Assembly (NCBI GenBank): GCA_016715625.1
Contig: JADJZU010000028.1
Span: 1-44,418, forward strand
Direction: 5' to 3'
Length of the DNA: 44,418 nt
Origin: Bacteroidota bacterium
GTDB taxonomy: Bacteria > Bacteroidota > Bacteroidia > Chitinophagales > LD1
This document shows, one piece after another, positions 36,101 to 43,251 of this stretch (positions are counted from its first letter, which is position 1; each line of letters begins with the position of its first letter). Made by a program: the position numbers and the translations under genes. Below the pieces are notes generated by a model. The model ran no database searches, was not told the origin of the DNA, and saw only the letters and a program-made list of their open reading frames with translations.

Positions 36101-37563
36101 TTCCGGGCTTTTCGGTAGCGGATGTGTGTGATGGCACTGCCGCAGTGTTCATCAACACTTCTACCATACCATCCGGTTCTTTAACTTATCTCTGGGACTT
36201 TGGTGATGGGGTATCTGATATTAACACACAGCCCACACATACTTATCCTTCCACAGGCACCTATGATGTAAAGCTGGTGCTTACATCTAACCATAATTGC
36301 ACCGATAGCATCACCCAAACTGTAACAGTTCTTTTCCAGCCCATCGCTTCCTTTACAGCAGCCGATGTATGTGATGGTATACCGGTTCAGTTTCAAAATA
36401 CATCGGTCGCAGATGCCTCGGTAAATTTCGATTGGAGTTTTGGTGATAATCAAACATCAGGCACTCCAAATCCCACACACACCTACGCCAACGAAGGTTC
36501 CTATACGGCAGTACTTGTTGCCTACAACACGGCTTGTGCCGATACATTCTCAGCGCCTGTAACGATTTACCCCAACCCTACACCGGTTGTTTCCGCCACC
36601 GATAATTGTGTGGGCAGTGCTACCTTGTTTCAAAACAACACGAGCATCACAAGTGGCACCATAACTTCATGGCAATGGTCTTTGGGCGATGGAAATTCTT
36701 CTACACTCAACATTCCTGCGCATACCTACACCCAGCCCGGCACCTACACCATCCAACTTAACGCACTGTCTGATTTTGGATGTGAAGATTCAACCAACAC
36801 CACCGTCACCATTTTCCCATTGCCCACTGCCACTTACACCAGTTCGTTGGCCTGCTTTGGCGAAAGCAACGGAGAAGCCACCCTTGTGCCGGCAGCCGGC
36901 ACAGCCCCTTACCAGATAAATTGGAGCAACGGCACATCGGGCGAAACAATTCAACAGGTATTTGCCGGCAGCTACGCCTACACTGTTACCGATGCCAACA
37001 ACTGTGCATTTGCTTCTACAGCCACCGTCACGCAGCAACCATACCCGGTCATTTTGAACTTAGCCGATACCATTGAAATAGATTTAGGAGAATCAGCCAC
37101 CATTCAGGTATCAGGCAACTACGACCCGTATTTGCAATATCAATGGACGCCTACTGAATATTTGAATTGCAGCAATTGCCAAAACAACACCATCAATCCT
37201 CTGCAAAGTATTGCCTACACCATTATGGCCACCGATACGCTGGGCTGCGAAGGCTCTGCCACCGTCTTTGTGCTAGTGAACCCGGAGCATATTGTTTTTG
37301 TGCCCAATGTATTTACCCCCAACAGTGATGGGGCCAACGATATTTTTTATGCTTACAGCAAAGCCGTGAAGCAGTTTAATTTGCGGTTATTTAACCGATG
37401 GGGCGAATTAGTTTTTGAATCGAACAACCTGAACGATGGCTGGGACGGCACATACAAAGGCGAACTGCAACCCAATGGCGTCTACGTGTATACTTTACAA
37501 ATCGTGTATCTCGATAACTATATCCGCAACGATTTAAAAGGCTCTGTAACACTGGTTCGATAA
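33136..37563 (+). CDS. Giant IgGFc-binding/PKD/SprB-repeat protein with gliding-type (T9SS type B) C-terminus
   Basis: A surface protein of about 1475 residues. I choose ATG 33136 because it opens a signal peptide (MKKSLTCIGVIVFMLLLSHQ, cleaved near LRA-Q). The in-frame ATG at 33064 adds 24 polar residues. The order is an IgGFc-binding-type N-terminal domain (about 25-445), PKD 1 (about 466), an Ig-like unit, then PKD 2 to 9 up to about 1185 with repeated W-x-FGDG and HTY motifs. A SprB-like repeat (about 1231-1298, PYQINWSNGTSGETIQQV) follows, then a gliding-motility-associated C-terminal domain (about 1387-1475, VFTPNSDGANDIF, LRLFNRWGELVFES, GWDGTYKGE, NGVYVYTLQI). That ending is the T9SS type B signal. 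It is probably an adhesin. Confidence 0.93.
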   Translation: MKKSLTCIGVIVFMLLLSHQLRAQSFTTKGKLFWLGFMENYYVPETRVYISSDVPTTGTVSIPLQGWVQNFTVTPGVSTMINIPVAQTQAVGSNVIQPNGVRIQSAAEVSAFMINYAQYTSDASLVLPIQTLGDEYFVTAHKDANTFSDVSELMIVAAYDNSTFEITPSVNSISGQTAGVPFQITMNAGQTYQLQSDFDLSGTFIRSVNNGAGCKKFAVYGGNRCTGVDCPYCDHLVDQMYPNNTLGQNYVLPHLIPRGYTKFRVVATKNGTQFSVNGGPVQNLNAGQHTIFNLSANGFLSSNEPVSVMQYSIGNDCDPQNLGDPFMILMSPVEQLLDQVTFTAISSPVVTNYYLLVTTKTANINLVTLDGAGFAGSFTPVPSNPAYAVASLNITQGDHTLQSDSGFLAYTYAYGADESYGYSAGANLSNLYAKLTYASTDFDTIVCPGDTILFVGVGDTSIISYEWDFGDGTTALGKNTSHTFASLGTYEIKMIIERFNACEKDTLVDSLRVLGPIVTNVDNDTICVGGSATFTANGGDNYFWSTGATTQSVTLSPPVSTVYSVYATVSSCSGIPDTFSVTVIDPQLSITWLGTCLDAPFSFFPVSTTSAILDYDWDFGDGSTDTIYNPSHTFAAAGTYNVHVSILTVWGCTVEADTQFVVDAVPQADFTFSDVCNGTSMVFNNTTTGGVYNAQWYFGDNDSSVLASPAHLYSDTGSYQVLMIASAAGNAGCKDSIMQTVQVHLQPIAAFTATNECLGDSISFSNTSMQNPDISYEWSFGDGQLSASFSPSHLYALADTFNTQLIAYTAAGCSDTLTQEVVVYPKPIAAFSVPPVCFGVATAFNNLSTISSGTYSSLWNFGDGVTATQQSPSHLYADTLTYTIELIVTSDNNCADTTTGTATVNFQPTAAFSATSVCVGEATAFSNLSSQDISELYNWSFGDANTSNALQPSHTYASDSSWNVSLIAYTGSGCADTATGTAEVYSRPVPGFSVADVCDGTAAVFINTSTIPSGSLTYLWDFGDGVSDINTQPTHTYPSTGTYDVKLVLTSNHNCTDSITQTVTVLFQPIASFTAADVCDGIPVQFQNTSVADASVNFDWSFGDNQTSGTPNPTHTYANEGSYTAVLVAYNTACADTFSAPVTIYPNPTPVVSATDNCVGSATLFQNNTSITSGTITSWQWSLGDGNSSTLNIPAHTYTQPGTYTIQLNALSDFGCEDSTNTTVTIFPLPTATYTSSLACFGESNGEATLVPAAGTAPYQINWSNGTSGETIQQVFAGSYAYTVTDANNCAFASTATVTQQPYPVILNLADTIEIDLGESATIQVSGNYDPYLQYQWTPTEYLNCSNCQNNTINPLQSIAYTIMATDTLGCEGSATVFVLVNPEHIVFVPNVFTPNSDGANDIFYAYSKAVKQFNLRLFNRWGELVFESNNLNDGWDGTYKGELQPNGVYVYTLQIVYLDNYIRNDLKGSVTLVR

Positions 37564-37584
37564 ATCCTACAAATCATAAAACAC

Positions 37585-37902
37585 ATGAAAGAAAAAACAG
37601 TAGAAGAACTGAAAGCCATGCTGGATCATCAGGAAGATTTTCAGTTGATAGATGTGCGCGAAGCGTATGAATATGATATCTGCCACCTGAACGGCCTGCT
37701 GATACCTATGGGTGAAATACCACAACGAACTGCTGAAATTGCGACAGACAAACCAGTGATTATCCATTGCCGCAGCGGCAAGCGAAGCGCCAACATCATA
37801 GCATATTTGGAAAGTAATTTTGGATTCAGCAACTTGTACAACCTGGAAGGTGGCATATTGGCCTGGGCCGACCGGATTGACCCCGGCATGGAGAAGTATT
37901 AA
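37585..37902 (+). CDS. Single-domain rhodanese-like protein
   Basis: A 105-residue cytoplasmic protein that is one rhodanese domain: LIDVREAYEYDICHL (substrate loop and fold signature) and active-site loop IHCRSGKRSA with Cys62. A persulfide-carrying sulfurtransferase role is typical; the acceptor is unknown. It starts 21 bp after the giant PKD gene and could be co-transcribed with it. Its stop TAA directly abuts the stop of the convergent cyclase gene with no bases between. Confidence 0.9.
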   Translation: MKEKTVEELKAMLDHQEDFQLIDVREAYEYDICHLNGLLIPMGEIPQRTAEIATDKPVIIHCRSGKRSANIIAYLESNFGFSNLYNLEGGILAWADRIDPGMEKY

Positions 37903-39423
37903 CTACGCAGCGCTGCCGCTCACAAAATACATATCGACTTCACCCTTGTTTTTGATGGGCAACTTGCCGCGATACACACAGTTAAATTTATCGCGCACCT
38001 GGAGGTAGGTGTTGCCGGATATGTTGATTTTATCGGGCTCGCAGCTGGATTCCATCCGCGAGGCTACGTTCACCGTATCGCCCCAAATATCGTAGGCGAA
38101 TTTCTTGATGCCTACCACACCGGCTACCAGCGCACCTGTATTAATGCCAATGCGTGCATGAAACTCCGGCAGGTGATTCTTCTTGCGCTCTGCATTCCAT
38201 TCTTGTAAAAACTGTTGCATTTCCAGTGCCGTTTTTACAGCGTGTTCGGCATGCAGATCATTATCCTCGGGCAAGCCACCGGCACACATATAAGCATCGC
38301 CAATGGTCTTTATCTTTTCCAGACCGTTCTTCACCACTATCTTGTCGAACTGCTTGAAGCAATAATCCAGTTCGCGCACCAGGTCTTCGGGAGAAAGGGT
38401 TTCGGAAATCTGCGAGAAGTTGACAAAATCGCTGAAAAGCACACTCACACTTTCGTAGCGCTTGGCCCGCACCGCCCCAAACTCCTTTAACTCATCACTA
38501 ATGGCTTTGGGCAAGATATTCAGTAAGAGTTCTTCGTTATTCTTTTTCTCTTTCTGAATGAGTTCATTCTTCTGATTGAGCAATTGGTTGTGACTGCGCA
38601 TTTGCAAGAGCCCCACAACCAGCACAACTGCTACCAGCAACACAAATGCCGCCAATATCATAAACACATTGCGTTGCGATTTTTGCAAAGAGAGCGCTGT
38701 TTGCTGATTCTGCAGACTATCGGCCTGGTTACTGAGTATAATACTCTGCTCCTGCAAGCGCATTGAATCCATGAGTGCCAGCATGGCCAGCGAATCAAGC
38801 ATTTGCTTTTGCAGTGCTCCCTCCAGGGCGGCCTTGGCCTGTGCCACACTCATGTTGTTTATCTTGCTGCGCTGCATAGCAATCTGCGAGCCCAATACAT
38901 TATTGGTATCCATCAGCGAAATCAATTGCTGCTGAATTCGGATGCGTTCCTGCATTTCGCTTTCTGTTTTCTCCTGCTGCAGCGCAGTGGTAATCACCAC
39001 CTTGGTTTTGAGCACCGCTGCCAGCTTTTCTTTCAGGTTGGACCGCTCATAAAAGCCGGATACCACTTCTATAATCTTTAACTGCAGAGGCTTATTGTCA
39101 TCGGCATTGGCCATGGCAGCCAAATACAGGTTGTCTATTTCCTGACGTTCATTCTTTTTCAAATTGGGTTTTTGAACGAGTGTTTTTAGCAAAGCCAACT
39201 GAGCCGCAGCACTCTCGGCCCGATTGCCGGCTAAAGCTTTTGCTTGCTCCGCTTTTTGGCGGGCGGCATCAAAATCGCCTTGTTTCATGAATATCTCAGA
39301 GGCAGAAATAAGTTCGCTGAACCCCGACAGGTTGTTGTTGATGGTGTTCGATTTTTCTACTTCGGCCGGAGAGCGCAACGTGGCCAAAAAGAGAGCCGCT
39401 AACAAGACAATTAGATTTCGCAT
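37903..39423 (-). CDS. Membrane class III adenylate cyclase with helical sensor
   Basis: A 506-residue protein. It has a signal or anchor (1-18), a periplasmic all-alpha coiled or TPR-like sensor (about 35-250), one transmembrane helix (about 253-275), a coiled coil (about 278-305) and a cytoplasmic class III cyclase domain (about 320-506). Metal aspartates are Asp332 (LFSDFVNFS) and Asp376 (KTIGDAYM). Base-specifying Lys372 and Asp445 (YDIWGD), and transition-state Asn452 and Arg456 (VNVASRMES), match adenylate rather than guanylate cyclases. It would make cAMP in response to an envelope signal. Crp/Fnr-type regulators occur in this genome (see 42593), but a link is inference. It lies downstream of acn on the same strand beyond a terminator. 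Confidence 0.88.
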   Translation of the reverse strand: MRNLIVLLAALFLATLRSPAEVEKSNTINNNLSGFSELISASEIFMKQGDFDAARQKAEQAKALAGNRAESAAAQLALLKTLVQKPNLKKNERQEIDNLYLAAMANADDNKPLQLKIIEVVSGFYERSNLKEKLAAVLKTKVVITTALQQEKTESEMQERIRIQQQLISLMDTNNVLGSQIAMQRSKINNMSVAQAKAALEGALQKQMLDSLAMLALMDSMRLQEQSIILSNQADSLQNQQTALSLQKSQRNVFMILAAFVLLVAVVLVVGLLQMRSHNQLLNQKNELIQKEKKNNEELLLNILPKAISDELKEFGAVRAKRYESVSVLFSDFVNFSQISETLSPEDLVRELDYCFKQFDKIVVKNGLEKIKTIGDAYMCAGGLPEDNDLHAEHAVKTALEMQQFLQEWNAERKKNHLPEFHARIGINTGALVAGVVGIKKFAYDIWGDTVNVASRMESSCEPDKINISGNTYLQVRDKFNCVYRGKLPIKNKGEVDMYFVSGSAA

Positions 39424-39471
39424 AAGTCAAACATTCAAGACACCTGCAAGTAAATGAAAATTTGAAAACAA

Positions 39472-39500
39472 AAAATGGCGAAGAAAATCTTCGCCATTTT
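39472..39500 (-). terminator. Rho-independent terminator after aconitase
   Basis: A perfect 13-bp stem AAAATGGCGAAGA / TCTTCGCCATTTT with a 3-nt loop, followed on the minus strand by a T-rich run (TTGTTTTC). It lies 26 bp after the acn stop and separates it from the cyclase gene. Confidence 0.88.
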
Positions 39501-39525
39501 GGGATGTATGCGGTGAGTGGACTGC

Positions 39526-41793
39526 CTATTGGCCCACCGATGCGCGGATAATATTCAAAGCGCCTCCGGCTTTAAACCATTCCACCTGCTGGTCGTTGTA
39601 GGTGTGAGCCACTTCAAAGGTATCGGTAGAACCGTTGCTGTGCGTTAACTGTATAGTGAGGTTCTTGCCCGAAGCAAAGCTTGTTAAGCCTAGGATATCT
39701 ACCACATCATCTTCCTGGATTTTGTTGTAGTCTTCTTTGTTTACAAAGGTAAGGGCGAGCATTCCTTGTTTCTTGAGGTTGGTTTCGTGAATACGCGCAA
39801 ACGATTTCACCAAAACGGCACGCACGCCTAAGAAACGAGGCTCCATAGCGGCATGTTCACGCGATGAACCTTCGCCGTAGTTTTCGTCCCCCACTACAAT
39901 GGAACCAATGCCTGCTGCTTTGTAAGCGCGTTGCACCGCTGGCACTTCGCCATACTCACCGGTTAATTGGTTTTTAACGGAGTTTGTTTTCTCGTTATAG
40001 AAGTTAGTAGCACCAATCAGCATGTTGTTGCTGATGTTATCCAAATGCCCGCGGTATTTCAACCATGGACCTGCCATAGAGATATGGTCAGTCGTGCACT
40101 TACCTTTTGCTTTGATGAGGAGTTTCAAACCTTTTAAATCGGTTCCCTCCCAGGCTGCGAACGGAGCAAGCAATTGCAAACGGTCCGATGTTGGAGAAAC
40201 CTTTACCTCTACTTTGCTTCCATCTTCAAACGGAGCAATGAAGCCGGCATCTTCTACCGCAAAACCTCTTGTTGGCAACTCGTCACCGGTAGGTGGGTCT
40301 AACTTTACCTGCTCGCCATTTTCGTTAGTAAGTGTATCGGTCAGCGGGTTGAACGTTAAATCACCGGCAATCGCCAAAGCGGTTGTCAATTCAGGAGAAG
40401 CAACAAAGGCAAGCGTGTTGGGGTTACCATCCTGGCGCTTGGCAAAGTTACGGTTGAAGGAATGAACGATAGTATTGCGTTCCTGCTTATCGGCACCATG
40501 GCGCGCCCACATACCAATGCAAGGTCCGCAGGCATTAGCATAAACGGTTGCCCCTATTTTGTTGAAAGTTTCAATAAAGCCATCGCGCTCGATAGTAAAA
40601 CGAATTTGCTCTGAACCCGGTGTAATGCTGAATTCTGCTTTTGCTTTCAAATTCTTTTCAGCCACCTGTTTAGCTAAAGAAACTGCACGTGAAATATCTT
40701 CATAAGAAGAGTTAGTGCAAGAACCAATTAAACCAACACTAACCTTAGTTGGCCAATTGTTTGCTTTGGCGGCTTCCTTCATTTTAGAAATAGGCGTAGC
40801 TAAATCGGGCGTGTAGGGTCCATTGATATAGGGCTCCAATTCGGTCAGGTTAATTTCAATCACCTGATCGAAATATTTTGCAGGGTCGGCATATACTTCT
40901 GCATCGCCTGTCAAATATTCTTTCACGGCATCGGCAGCAGCAGCTACATCGGCACGGCCGGTGGCGCTTAAATAACGGCTCATGCTTTCATCGTAACCAA
41001 AAGTAGAAGTGGTAGCACCAATTTCGGCTCCCATGTTGCAGATAGTTCCTTTGCCGGTGCAGCTCATATTCACTGCGCCTTCGCCAAAGTATTCTACAAT
41101 GGCACCGGTTCCGCCTTTTACGGTTAAGATGCCGGCCACTTTGAGGATTACATCCTTCGGTGAAGTCCATCCATTCAATTTCCCGGTCAGTTTCACACCG
41201 ATTAATTTAGGTTGTTTCAGCTCCCAAGCTAAACCGGCCATTACATCACAGGCATCGGCACCGCCTACGCCAATGGCTACCATTCCCAAGCCACCCGCGT
41301 TTACGGTGTGCGAGTCAGTTCCAATCATCATTCCACCGGGGAAAGCGTAGTTCTCTAACACAATCTGGTGAATAATACCGGCTCCGGGTTTCCAGAAACC
41401 TATGCCATATTTATTAGAAACCGAAGCAAGAAAATCGTAAACTTCTTTATTACCAGAAGTAGCCGCGGCTAAATCGGTCTTAGAACCATCTTTTGCAGTA
41501 ATTAAGTGGTCGCAATGAACAGTAGAAGGCACAGCCACCTTCGGGCGACCGGCTTGCATAAATTGCAACAATGCCATTTGAGCCGTGGCATCCTGCATAG
41601 CTACGCTATCCGGGGCAAAGTCTACATAAGAACTGCCGCGCTTAAAGTCTTCGAGCTTTTGCGAAGCATGCAAATGCGAATAGAGAATCTTTTCGGTGAG
41701 GGTTAATGGACGGTTAAGCACCTGGCGGGCTGCAGCAATTTTTGAAGGAAGTTCTGCGTAAACCTTTTTAATCATTTCAATGTCGTAGGCCAT
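39526..41793 (-). CDS. acn: Aconitate hydratase
   Basis: Isomerises citrate to isocitrate in the TCA cycle. At 755 residues it resembles the mitochondrial-type aconitases used by Bacteroidota rather than the longer bacterial AcnA. 4Fe-4S ligands are in GSCTNSSYED and NACGPCIGMW. Substrate-binding segments include PGAGIIHQIVLENYA, GTDSHTVNAGGLG and the C-terminal swivel domain GDENYGEGSSREHAAMEPR. The start MAYDIEMIKKVYAELP is canonical. A -7 box and an upstream palindrome are described separately, and a terminator follows the gene. It is transcribed alone. Confidence 0.95.
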   Translation of the reverse strand: MAYDIEMIKKVYAELPSKIAAARQVLNRPLTLTEKILYSHLHASQKLEDFKRGSSYVDFAPDSVAMQDATAQMALLQFMQAGRPKVAVPSTVHCDHLITAKDGSKTDLAAATSGNKEVYDFLASVSNKYGIGFWKPGAGIIHQIVLENYAFPGGMMIGTDSHTVNAGGLGMVAIGVGGADACDVMAGLAWELKQPKLIGVKLTGKLNGWTSPKDVILKVAGILTVKGGTGAIVEYFGEGAVNMSCTGKGTICNMGAEIGATTSTFGYDESMSRYLSATGRADVAAAADAVKEYLTGDAEVYADPAKYFDQVIEINLTELEPYINGPYTPDLATPISKMKEAAKANNWPTKVSVGLIGSCTNSSYEDISRAVSLAKQVAEKNLKAKAEFSITPGSEQIRFTIERDGFIETFNKIGATVYANACGPCIGMWARHGADKQERNTIVHSFNRNFAKRQDGNPNTLAFVASPELTTALAIAGDLTFNPLTDTLTNENGEQVKLDPPTGDELPTRGFAVEDAGFIAPFEDGSKVEVKVSPTSDRLQLLAPFAAWEGTDLKGLKLLIKAKGKCTTDHISMAGPWLKYRGHLDNISNNMLIGATNFYNEKTNSVKNQLTGEYGEVPAVQRAYKAAGIGSIVVGDENYGEGSSREHAAMEPRFLGVRAVLVKSFARIHETNLKKQGMLALTFVNKEDYNKIQEDDVVDILGLTSFASGKNLTIQLTHSNGSTDTFEVAHTYNDQQVEWFKAGGALNIIRASVGQ

Positions 41794-41837
41794 TGGTAAG
41801 TATTTAGTTTGAGTAATCAGACATTACAAAAGCGGGG

Positions 41838-41845
41838 CAAATGTA
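41838..41845 (-). promoter_or_regulatory. -7 promoter element candidate for acn
   Basis: On the minus strand this is TACATTTG, an exact TAnnTTTG match, 44 bp upstream of the aconitase start. An adequate distance remains for a 5' leader of about 35 nt. The -33 region, roughly 41862-41872, is not distinctive. Confidence 0.45.
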
Positions 41846-41873
41846 AGAGGATTTGGGAGATGGGAAAAAGGAT

Positions 41874-41891
41874 TTAGCGAAAATTCGCTAA
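41874..41891. promoter_or_regulatory. 18-bp palindrome upstream of acn, operator candidate
   Basis: TTAGCGAAAATTCGCTAA is a perfect 8-2-8 palindrome centred near 41882.5, just upstream of where the -33 element of the acn promoter would be and about 97 bp before the SRPBCC start on the other side. Its dyad symmetry suits a dimeric regulator. It lacks a U-tract, so a terminator is unlikely. Confidence 0.4.
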
Positions 41892-41987
41892 TTGAACCGG
41901 AGGCCGCTGCAAGCCTGACGAACGTGGTAGCAGCCGGCTTGGGGGGCTGGCGACAAAAGCTATATTCATCTTTATAAAACCAAGCCC

Positions 41988-42425
41988 ATGATCCCGTCTG
42001 CTGCTGCCATCACCGTTCAAACCACCCTGCCCACCACGCTCGAAAAAGCCTGGGAATATTTTACTGCGCCTGCGCACATCACCCAATGGTATTTTGCCAA
42101 TGATACCTGGCATGCACCTGCTGCCCAAAACGATTTGCGGGCAGGGGGTCGGTTCAGCATCCGCATGGAGGCCAAAGACGGCAGCTTCGGGTTTGATTTT
42201 GAAGGGGAGTATACCCAAGTGCTGCCACACGAGTTATTGGCGTATTCGTTGGCCGATGGCAGGCAGGTGTACACCCGCCTGCAAGCCACCCCCGAGGGCG
42301 TGGTATTGACCCAAACCTTTGACCCCGAAAACGAAAATCCGCAGGAGATGCAGCGCGAGGGCTGGCAAATGATATTAAATAACCTGAAGAAGTATGTGGA
42401 GGGAGCTGAAGCGAAGCAAGGGTAA
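41988..42425 (+). CDS. SRPBCC (AHSA1-type) protein
   Basis: A 145-residue START-like fold protein. It shows the typical opening with TTLPTTLEKAWEYFTAPAHITQWYF, a central D-F-E-G-E-Y strand, and the C-terminal helix GWQMILNNLKKYVEG. AHSA1/SRPBCC proteins bind hydrophobic ligands in a deep cavity, and the ligand is unknown here. There is no signal peptide. It is a single gene divergent from acn. Its composition is slightly more GC-rich than its left neighbours. Confidence 0.88.
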   Translation: MIPSAAAITVQTTLPTTLEKAWEYFTAPAHITQWYFANDTWHAPAAQNDLRAGGRFSIRMEAKDGSFGFDFEGEYTQVLPHELLAYSLADGRQVYTRLQATPEGVVLTQTFDPENENPQEMQREGWQMILNNLKKYVEGAEAKQG

Positions 42426-42592
42426 AAGGTGCGGGCTGATAAGCGGAGTAGTGAGCCAAGCGGAATAAAAGGCGCAAAGACCAAACTCCGCTTACACCTG
42501 ACCATGTGATGGTGCGCTCCGCTCAGCACCTCGAAATTGGAGTAAAGCATTTAGACCATAATTTCCGATACCTTTAGTTGGAATTCTGTGCC
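42426..42592. other. Intergenic region with long inverted repeat
   Basis: TAAGCGGAGT (42440-42449) and ACTCCGCTTA (42485-42494) are exact inverted copies separated by 35 bp. A second smaller inverted pair, GGTGC (42513-42517) and GCACC (42528-42532), follows. No gene is seen. It could be a structured 3' end of the SRPBCC transcript or a leader of the Crp/Fnr gene. It has no T-run after the stem, so it is not a classical terminator. Confidence 0.35.
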
Positions 42593-43182
42593 ATGATTGA
42601 TTTTGAAAAGCTAAAACTTGTCTTTCCGTTTCTTCAGGATTTGAGCAGCGATGATGTGTTCGATTTCTTAAAGCATTGCAGCATCTTAAAGTTGAAGCAG
42701 GGCGATATTTTTTTAAAACAGGGCTCGCGTAAAAGCAATATCTATTTTGTGAAGGAGGGATTAATACGTTCTTATCTGGTTAATGAAAAAGGCGAAGAAA
42801 TTACGAACCGGCTTCGATACGAAAATCAGGCCATGTCTTGCTATGAAATTGATTTACTCAACGAACCCTCCCGTTTTAATCTACAGGCTTTAGAACCAAC
42901 CGAGCTTATTGTGATAGAGGTAAAAACCATGCAACAAATTGTTCACGGCAATCCGAAGTTGGAACCAGGCCTTCGTTTTTCGTCAACAACATTTTAGCAG
43001 AGGCACTTAGCGCAGTGGACGATTTTATGCTCCTAAGTCCAGAAGAGCGCTATCTTAAGTTTATACAGAAATATCCCGACTTACTCAATCGCGTTCCCAA
43101 CAAGTATATCGCCAATGTGCTGGGCATTACCCCCGTATCGCTCAGTCGCATCCGGAAAAGAATATCCACTAAAAAGCAGTAA
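42593..43182 (+). pseudogene. Crp/Fnr-family regulator, one apparent frameshift
   Basis: The first frame (ATG 42593 to about 42975) encodes the cyclic-nucleotide-binding-like beta barrel (LKQGDIFLKQGSRKSNIYFVKEG). After the T run 42976-42980 the correct continuation is in another frame: FFVNNILAEALSAVDDFML, then the usual LSPEERYLKFIQKYPDLLNRVP and the helix-turn-helix YIANVLGITPVSLSRIRKRI. Adding one T restores a single protein of about 196 residues, a normal size. It lacks the Cys set of Fnr, so oxygen sensing via an iron-sulfur cluster is unlikely. cAMP-binding arginine and serine signatures are not evident either. It is followed by a desaturase-family gene after 69 bp, a plausible target or operon partner. 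Confidence 0.8.
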
Positions 43183-43251
43183 TTATCTTTTGTTAATCGC
43201 GGTGGGCTTAAGTCCGTTTAGTTTTAGCTAAATAGATAACAACCAAACTGC

